A DNA stretch of 64,000 nucleotides. Source: Curtobacterium flaccumfaciens UCD-AKU (lineage in GTDB: Bacteria > Actinomycetota > Actinomycetes > Actinomycetales > Microbacteriaceae). A model generated the notes under the pieces. That model had not been told where the DNA came from. It saw only the letters and a list, made by a program, of their open reading frames with translations, and ran no database searches. Positions 58,619 to 64,000 of the stretch are shown here, one piece after another (position 1 is the first letter of the stretch; every line of letters begins with the position of its first letter). The translations under genes were made by a program, and so were the position numbers. Location: positions 1 to 64,000 of the forward strand of contig NZ_KB714617.1 of assembly GCF_000349565.1 (NCBI RefSeq), in the 5' to 3' direction.

Positions 58619-59662
58619 TCACCGTCCCGTGTGGGTGGTCAGCTCGGACGTGCGGGTCAGGAACCCGATGATGAACCCGAGCCCCCATCCCACGTGGATG
58701 CAGGGCAGCACGACGAGCAGCCAGAGGAGCGTCGGCAACCCGGAACGGCGCGCCACCGCGACCGACCCGAGCACGACGAAGAGCAGGTAGACGACGGGCA
58801 CCACGAACCCGAGCAGCGCCCAGGCGAGCGGGGTGGCCAGCGCGGCGCCGACGATGCCGACGAGCCCGGCGACGATGCCCAGGGCCATCGCCGCGACCAT
58901 GGCCGGCGGCACGAAGTACCGCAGCCCGTTGTTCGCCGGGAACCGACGGGCGAGCTCGCCGCGCCAGAGACCGGTGGCGACGAACTGCCGCACCAGGCGC
59001 TTCAGGCTCGGCCGCGGGCGGTACGTGACGACGAGCTCCGGCGTGAACCAGACGGTCCCGCCGGTCTGCCGCAGCCGCCGGTTGAGCTCCCAGTCCTGTC
59101 CGCGCTTGATGCCCTCGTCGAAGAGTCCGACGTCGAACAGCCGCTCCCGTCGGAACACCCCGAGGTAGGCGGTCTCGGCCGGGCCGGCGGTGCCGCCGAC
59201 GTGGTGCGGCGTGCCACCCAAGCCGACGCGACTGCCGTAGGCCAGCGCGACGGCCCGTTCGAAGGGGGTCCGGCCCTCGGCGCGCATGATCCCGCCGACG
59301 TTGTCCGCACCGGAGTCCAGGAGCGTGCGCACCGCGATGCGCGTGTAGTCGGTGGGCAGGACCGAGTGCGCGTCGACACGGATGACGACGGGGTGCACGG
59401 ACGCCCGGATCGCGACGTTCAGCCCGGCGGGCGTCGAGCCGATCGGGTTGTCGATCGCGCGGATCCGCGGGTCGGCTGCGCTCATCTCGGCGACGAGCTC
59501 GTTCGTGCCGTCGATCGACGGTCCGAGCGCGAGGATGACCTCGAACGGGCCCGTGTAGTCCTGGTCGAGCAGACTGCCCACGGCGGCCCGGACCTCGGTG
59601 ACCTCGTTGAGCACGGGCATCACGTACGAGACGCCCGGCAGGGGCTGTCCGTCTGACTGCAT
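58619..59662 (-). CDS. Family 2 glycosyltransferase with C-terminal membrane helices (ExoA-like)
   Basis: A 347-residue glycosyltransferase. VSYVMPVLNEVTEVRAAVGSLLDQDY is the GT2 start, VIRVDAHSVLP carries the DxD-like metal motif, and FDEGIKRGQDWELNRRLRQTGG is the acceptor/catalytic block. About four membrane helices follow (MVAAMALGIVAGLVG and others), as in succinoglycan ExoA-like enzymes. ATG 59662 has GAGG upstream. First gene of the four-gene minus-strand operon. Confidence 0.9.
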   Translation of the reverse strand: MQSDGQPLPGVSYVMPVLNEVTEVRAAVGSLLDQDYTGPFEVILALGPSIDGTNELVAEMSAADPRIRAIDNPIGSTPAGLNVAIRASVHPVVIRVDAHSVLPTDYTRIAVRTLLDSGADNVGGIMRAEGRTPFERAVALAYGSRVGLGGTPHHVGGTAGPAETAYLGVFRRERLFDVGLFDEGIKRGQDWELNRRLRQTGGTVWFTPELVVTYRPRPSLKRLVRQFVATGLWRGELARRFPANNGLRYFVPPAMVAAMALGIVAGLVGIVGAALATPLAWALLGFVVPVVYLLFVVLGSVAVARRSGLPTLLWLLVVLPCIHVGWGLGFIIGFLTRTSELTTHTGR

Positions 59663-59784
59663 GCGTACCTCGGGGTGCTGGCTGGCGGCACGGGACGCAC
59701 CGGGGCGGTGCCGCCCCGCAGAGCGACCATGAGCCTATCAAGAGGCCGAACCGCTCACCTGCGTCGGCGCGGGACGCACCCCGT

Positions 59785-59833
59785 GACGGACGGGAGGCCC
59801 GGCGCACGTCGTGCCCCGGGCCTCCTGTCCGCC
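59785..59833. terminator. Terminator-like hairpin of the GGAGG family
   Basis: GACGGACGGGAGGCCCGG (59785-59802) pairs with CCGGGCCTCCTGTCCGCC (59816-59833) with two wobble-type differences. It lies 11 bp past the stop of the HtrA-like gene. Confidence 0.85.
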
Positions 59834-59844
59834 GTGTGGTGGCG

Positions 59845-61848
59845 TCAGCCCTTGCTGTCGAACGTCCCCAGCTTCACGTCGGCCTGGCGGGTCTGGCCGT
59901 CGCGGATGAAGCTGATCGTCGTCGAGGCGCCACCCGCGAAGAAGCGCACCTGCGCGGTCAGGTCGGTGGCGTTCGAGACGGACGCCGAGCCGATCTTGGT
60001 GACGACGTCGCCCTTCTGCAGACCGGCCTTCGCCGCGGCACCGCCGTTGGAGACCGACTTGATGAGAGCGCCCACCTGCGTGGCGCTGGCCTCGTCGGTG
60101 GCGTCGCCGACGGTTGCGCCGAGGAGACCGTGGGTCGCCGAACCGTTGTCCTTGATCTCGTTCGCGACCCGCTTGACCAGGTTCGCCGGGATCGAGAAGC
60201 CGACGCCGATGCTGCCGGCGGCCGACTCCGACGACGACGAGCTGCCGGCCGAGGCGATGGCCACGTTGATGCCGATCAGGCGGCCCTTCGAGTCGAGCAG
60301 TGCGCCGCCGGAATTGCCCGGGTTGATCGACGCATCGGTCTGGATGACCGGGAGCGAGACCGTGGTGTTCGCCGACGAGCTGCTGCCGTTGTCCCCGTTT
60401 CCCCAGAAGTCGAAGGGACCCGAGCCGCCGTTGCCGCCCTCGTTCGAGTCGCCGCCCTCGCTGGGGGCGCTCGAGGTGACCTGGATGCTGCGGTTCAGCG
60501 TCGAGACGATGCCGTCGGTGACGGTGTTCGACAGACCGAGCGGAGCGCCGATCGCGACCGCGGTGTCGCCGACGTTGAGCTTGGACGAGTCCGCGAACTC
60601 CATCGGCTTGAGGTCGGTCGCGTCGATCTTGATGACCGCGAGGTCGACCGTCGGGTCGGTGCCGATGAGCTTGCCCGCGTAGATCTTGCCGTTCGAGGTC
60701 GTCACGGTGATGCGGCCGTTCGAGCTGTCGCCGTCGAGGGTGACCACGTGGGTGTTGGTGACGATGTAGCCGTCCTTGCTCATCACCACACCGGAACCGG
60801 TGCCGGCCTCGTTGCTCGCGGACACGTTGATGGTGACGACCGACGGGGTGGCCTGTGCCGCGACGGCGGTGACCACGGTGGCGGAGTCGTAGTCGTTGAC
60901 GGTCAGGTTGCCGCCCTGCGACGAACCGGAGGACACGACGCTGCCCCCGTCGTTGGTCGCCGACGAGGCGAGCCACCCGGCGCCGCCACCCACGAGCCCC
61001 GCAACGACGACACCGGCGATGATCGGCAGGAGCAGCTTGTTGCGGCCCGAGCGGTCCTTCGTCGTCGTGGTCGCGGCTGCGCCGGAGGCGTCGTCGCTGA
61101 AGTAGTGGCCGTTGCGCTGGTTCGAACCGTCGACGTCACCGAAGCCGCTCGTGGCCGACTGCGGGGCCGGTGCGGACGCGGTCGCGTACTCGGAGGACGA
61201 GCTCGGCGCGGCCGAGGACGTCGGCTGGGCGTACTCGCCGTAGCGGGGACGGTCGCCGACCGGCTGGCCGTACGGCGACTGCTGGCCGTACGGCGACTGC
61301 TGGCCGTACGGCGACTGCTGGCCGGCGGGGTTCTGGGGCTGCTGGCCGTACTGCGACGGCTGGCCGTACTGCGTCGGCTGGCCGTACTGCGACGGCTGGC
61401 CGTACTGGCTCTGCTGGCCGTACGGGTTCTGGCTCTGCTGGGCCTGCTGGCCGTACTGCGACTGCTGTCCGTACGGGTTCTGGCTCGGCTGCGGCTGCGA
61501 CTGGCCGTACGGTGACGTCTGCTGCCCGTATCCGCCCTGCTTCGCACCCGAGGAGTCACCGGAGACAGCCGGGTACGGTGCGGTGTAGCGGTCGGTCGGG
61601 TGCTCCGTCGACGACGGGATCACGTCCGTGTTGTCCGGGGTCGTCTCGTCGCTCGGGTTCTGGTTCTGGTTGTGGTTGTGGTTCTCGTCCTGGTTCGGGC
61701 GAGGGGTCTCGTCCGGCTGGTCGGAGTCGTTCGGCATCGACGTGTTCCCTCTCGTGGCCGCTACTGCGGCGTCCTCACTGGCGGCAGGCGGAGCCGCATC
61801 GTCCGGACGGCGGTCGTCGCCCTGCCCGTTGGGCGTGGTGTCGGTCAT
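59845..61848 (-). CDS. HtrA/DegP-like membrane serine protease
   Basis: A 667-residue type II membrane protease. A ~265-residue cytoplasmic N-terminus is disordered and includes many YGQQ/YGQP repeats and an Asn/Gln/His-rich stretch. A membrane helix follows near 268-295 (LLLPIIAGVVVAGLVGGGAGWLA). The trypsin-like domain has His near 367 (TNTHVV), Asp near 402 (TVDLAV) and Ser near 512 (NPGNSGGALL), then a C-terminal PDZ domain. ATG 61848 has AAAGGAG upstream. It resembles HtrA proteases of envelope quality control. Confidence 0.92.
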   Translation of the reverse strand: MTDTTPNGQGDDRRPDDAAPPAASEDAAVAATRGNTSMPNDSDQPDETPRPNQDENHNHNQNQNPSDETTPDNTDVIPSSTEHPTDRYTAPYPAVSGDSSGAKQGGYGQQTSPYGQSQPQPSQNPYGQQSQYGQQAQQSQNPYGQQSQYGQPSQYGQPTQYGQPSQYGQQPQNPAGQQSPYGQQSPYGQQSPYGQPVGDRPRYGEYAQPTSSAAPSSSSEYATASAPAPQSATSGFGDVDGSNQRNGHYFSDDASGAAATTTTKDRSGRNKLLLPIIAGVVVAGLVGGGAGWLASSATNDGGSVVSSGSSQGGNLTVNDYDSATVVTAVAAQATPSVVTINVSASNEAGTGSGVVMSKDGYIVTNTHVVTLDGDSSNGRITVTTSNGKIYAGKLIGTDPTVDLAVIKIDATDLKPMEFADSSKLNVGDTAVAIGAPLGLSNTVTDGIVSTLNRSIQVTSSAPSEGGDSNEGGNGGSGPFDFWGNGDNGSSSSANTTVSLPVIQTDASINPGNSGGALLDSKGRLIGINVAIASAGSSSSSESAAGSIGVGFSIPANLVKRVANEIKDNGSATHGLLGATVGDATDEASATQVGALIKSVSNGGAAAKAGLQKGDVVTKIGSASVSNATDLTAQVRFFAGGASTTISFIRDGQTRQADVKLGTFDSKG

Positions 61849-62039
61849 GCTGGACGTGCTCCTTTCAAGCTCGTGCAGTCTGTCGCAAGCACCTGAGCGG
61901 TCCTTCTGTCGAGGCTGCGAGCCACCCCTGGCGATCTTATGCGTGCGCTGAACGACGGGACCCAGTCCACAGCGGGACGGACAGCTAGGTTGGGGACCGT
62001 TCAGCGCGACACGTCGTCGCCCGCACCGGAGGGAACCAC

Positions 62040-63248
62040 ATGCGCCAGGCAGGACCGTGGCTGCGAGCCGCCGACGGAGCGATGCTGCTGGGCCCCGACG
62101 GGGTCCCCGCACCGACGGTGTTCGCCGAGATGAGCGCCCTCGCCGCCACCACCGGTGCGGTCAACCTGGGGCAGGGCTTCCCGGACGAGGACGGTCCGGC
62201 CGCGGTGCTCGAGGCCGCGGTGCAGGCGATCCGCGACGGCGTGAACCAGTACCCGCCGGGCCGCGGCACCCCCGACCTGCAAGCGGCGATCGCCGAGCAC
62301 CAGCAGCGGTGGTACGGCCTCCAGGTCGACCCCGACCGCGAGGTCCTGGTCACTGCCGGCGCGACCGATGCGCTGGCCGCGACGCTCCTCGCCCTGGTCG
62401 AGCCCGGCGACGAGGTGATCACCTTCGAGCCGTTCTACGACGCCTACGGGGCACTCGTCCGGCTCGCCGGCGGCGTGCACGTCACGGTCCCCCTCACCGC
62501 ACCCGACTTCCTGCCCGACGAGCGGACGCTCCGGGCGGCCTTCACCGACCGCACCCGCGCCGTGCTCGTGAACACCCCGCACAACCCGACCGGACGGGTC
62601 CTGCCCGCCGAGGTCCTGCAGACGATCGTCGACCTGGCCACCGAGCGCGACGCCGTGATCATCACCGACGAGGTCTACGAGCACCTGACGTTCGACGTCC
62701 CGCACACGCCCATCGCCACCCTGCCGGGCGCCGCCGAGCGGACCGTCTCGGTGTCGAGCGCTGGCAAGACCTTCAACACGACCGGCTGGAAGATCGGCTG
62801 GCTCACCGCTCCCCCGGCACTCGTCGACGCGATCACGACGGTCAAGCAGTACCTGACGTTCGTGAACGGCGCACCCTTCCAGCCGGCCGTCGCCGTGGGC
62901 CTCCGTCTGCCCGACACCGTGTTCACCGGCATCGCCGCCGACCTGCGCGCGAAGCACGAACTGCTCGCCGACGGGCTGACGGCAGCGGGCTTCGACGTGA
63001 TGCGACCGGACGGCGGGTACTTCGTCCTCGCCGACGCCGCCCCCCTCGGGTACGACGACGCCCGCGCGTTCTGCCTCGAGCTGCCCGCCCTGGCCGGGGT
63101 CGCCGGGGTGCCGGTCTCGGCGTTCGTCCGCCCGGACCACGTCGCCGGGTACCGGTCCCTGGTGCGCTTCGCGTTCTGCAAGCGTCGGAGCGTGCTCGAG
63201 GACGCCGCCGCACGTCTGGCGACCCTCGGATCGCGCCCACGCGCCTGA
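62040..63248 (+). CDS. Class I/II aminotransferase (KAT/glutamine transaminase K-like)
   Basis: A 402-residue PLP-dependent aminotransferase of the YbdL/kynurenine aminotransferase group. The family motifs are VNLGQGFPDEDGP, NQYPPGRGTPDLQAAIA, VTAGATDALAATLLALVEPGDEV, NTPHNPTGRVL, ITDEVYEHLTFD, the PLP-binding Lys in SSAGKTFNTTGWKIGW, and a C-terminal RFAFCKR. It may transaminate methionine, glutamine or aromatic amino acids. ATG 62040 has GGAGGGAA upstream and a TAGGTT box about 50 bp before. A nitrilase-family amidase gene lies convergently next to it. Confidence 0.9.
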   Translation: MRQAGPWLRAADGAMLLGPDGVPAPTVFAEMSALAATTGAVNLGQGFPDEDGPAAVLEAAVQAIRDGVNQYPPGRGTPDLQAAIAEHQQRWYGLQVDPDREVLVTAGATDALAATLLALVEPGDEVITFEPFYDAYGALVRLAGGVHVTVPLTAPDFLPDERTLRAAFTDRTRAVLVNTPHNPTGRVLPAEVLQTIVDLATERDAVIITDEVYEHLTFDVPHTPIATLPGAAERTVSVSSAGKTFNTTGWKIGWLTAPPALVDAITTVKQYLTFVNGAPFQPAVAVGLRLPDTVFTGIAADLRAKHELLADGLTAAGFDVMRPDGGYFVLADAAPLGYDDARAFCLELPALAGVAGVPVSAFVRPDHVAGYRSLVRFAFCKRRSVLEDAAARLATLGSRPRA

Positions 63249-63290
63249 GACGCGACCGCGTCGGGACGCGACCGCGTCGGGACGCGACGG
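63249..63290. repeat. 16-bp tandem repeat between convergent genes
   Basis: GACGCGACCGCGTCGG occurs twice in tandem and a third time in part. Each unit carries a GACGCG...CGCGTC inverted repeat, so it could act as a weak bidirectional terminator. Confidence 0.7.
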
Positions 63291-63295
63291 ACGTG

Positions 63296-64000
63296 TCAGC
63301 GCTGCCCCGGGCCTCCAGGCGGGGTGCGCACGGACACGTCGTAGCGCCGCAGCGACAGCGACGGGTTCACCCGACGGACGGTGTCCGTGACGGTGGTGTC
63401 GATCGTGGCGGTGAGCAGGCCCGGCGCGGCGCCGGCCGAGGCGACCGCGACGCCCGACGGGTCGAGGACGACCGAACCGCCGATCCCGATCGGCGGCGTC
63501 TGGCCGACCCCGACAACCCAGACGGTGTTCTCGATCGCACGTGCGGTGAGGAGCGTTCGCCAGTGGTGTTCCTTGCCGGGGCCACGCACCCACTCGGCAG
63601 GGAGCACGACGACGTCGGCCGCACCGGTCTCCGGGGCGGCGAGTCGACGGGTGACCTCCGGGAACCGCAGGTCGTAGCAGGTCTCGAGACCGATGCGGAG
63701 CCCGCCGAGTGTGAAGACCGGGAGCTGCTCCGGGTCGCCGGACTCGATGCGGTCGGACTCCCGCGAGCCGAACGCGTCGTAGAGGTGGACCTTCCGGTAC
63801 GTCGCCGCCAGGTCCCCCGAGGGGAGCACCGCGACCAGGGTGTTCCGGAAACGCTGTGGCGTGTCCGCCGACTCGGCGACCCCGACGACCAGGGCGATGC
63901 CCGTCGCCCGGGCGATGTCGCGGAGGCCCGTGACGAACGGGCCGTCCAACGGCTGCGCGGCGGCCACGAACCGATCGTCGATGTCTGCGGAGAAGTACGA
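63296..64000 (-). CDS. Nitrilase/carbon-nitrogen hydrolase, partial at right edge
   Basis: The C-terminal ~234 residues of a nitrilase-superfamily amidase; the N-terminus and catalytic Glu lie beyond the window. The Lys is in TYRKVHLYDAFG and the nucleophilic Cys in LETCYDLRFPEV; WRTLLTARAIENTVWVVGVGQ is the next conserved block. The nearest enzymes by pattern are Nit2/omega-amidases and related amidases. It is convergent with the aminotransferase. A transaminase-omega-amidase pair is possible (inference). Confidence 0.9.
   Translation of the reverse strand, partial: SYFSADIDDRFVAAAQPLDGPFVTGLRDIARATGIALVVGVAESADTPQRFRNTLVAVLPSGDLAATYRKVHLYDAFGSRESDRIESGDPEQLPVFTLGGLRIGLETCYDLRFPEVTRRLAAPETGAADVVVLPAEWVRGPGKEHHWRTLLTARAIENTVWVVGVGQTPPIGIGGSVVLDPSGVAVASAGAAPGLLTATIDTTVTDTVRRVNPSLSLRRYDVSVRTPPGGPGQR

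Overview
The window is high-GC DNA from an actinobacterium, most likely the Microbacteriaceae (Curtobacterium-like). The evidence is the GatCAB operon, a rdgB-rph-murI operon, DUF3039/DUF3054/DUF3097 family proteins, a TIGR03086 mycothiol-dependent-type protein, a type III PKS with methyltransferase, GTG starts, many 4-nt ATGA/GTGA gene overlaps, and many TANNNT boxes placed 6-7 nt before start codons, as in leaderless actinobacterial transcripts. I see no rRNA, insertion sequence, integrase or CRISPR. The genus is an inference; the family-level call is firmer. Layout. 1-7 kb: a DUF559-like nuclease-fold protein, a YceI protein, a TIGR03086 protein coupled to an aldo/keto reductase, an MpaB/DUF2236 oxygenase and a long-chain acyl-CoA ligase; two loci here carry paired, covarying ~58-bp palindromes. 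7-16.5 kb: an EamA exporter and an APC permease, a divergent envelope-stress module (PspC-toastrack protein facing a PspC histidine kinase and LuxR-type regulator), a DrrAB-like ABC exporter and a Gly/Asp-rich protein. 16.6-17.65 kb: a non-coding array of six 162-bp repeats. 17.65-26.4 kb: an ABC importer operon (binding protein, two permeases, ATPase) ending in a fused glycerophosphodiesterase-inositol monophosphatase, then an AbiEi/DUF559-like gene, a DUF3054 protein and a LacI regulator; a palindrome upstream of the importer looks like a LacI-type operator. 26.6-31.4 kb: a conserved hypothetical, DUF3097, a zinc-type alcohol dehydrogenase, a methyltransferase and a type III PKS. 31.5-49.6 kb is mostly housekeeping: gatCAB, a bifunctional PBP, an alpha/beta hydrolase, ligA, mnmA, an MFS transporter, tRNA-Leu(TAG), DedA, rdgB-rph-murI, pncB and a DUF3039 protein. 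pncB carries a perfect in-frame 168-bp tandem duplication. 49.7-52.5 kb: an ABC transporter whose ATPase has a ~170-residue disordered N-terminus. 52.8-59.7 kb: a phosphodiester-linked surface-glycopolymer locus (sugar/alcohol-phosphate nucleotidyltransferase, TagGH-like exporter, TagB/F-like transferase, two GT2 enzymes and a CDP-alcohol phosphotransferase) arranged as two convergent operons. 59.8-64 kb: a membrane HtrA-like protease, a class I aminotransferase and, cut by the right edge, a nitrilase-family amidase. Strongest leads: the paired palindromes with compensatory changes, the exact pncB duplication, the putative glycerophosphoinositol operon, the 162-bp array with its dispersed CGCAC(C/G)GTGCG palindromes, a terminator-like hairpin family with one copy inside a permease reading frame, and short duplications of gene 3' ends that include stop codons.
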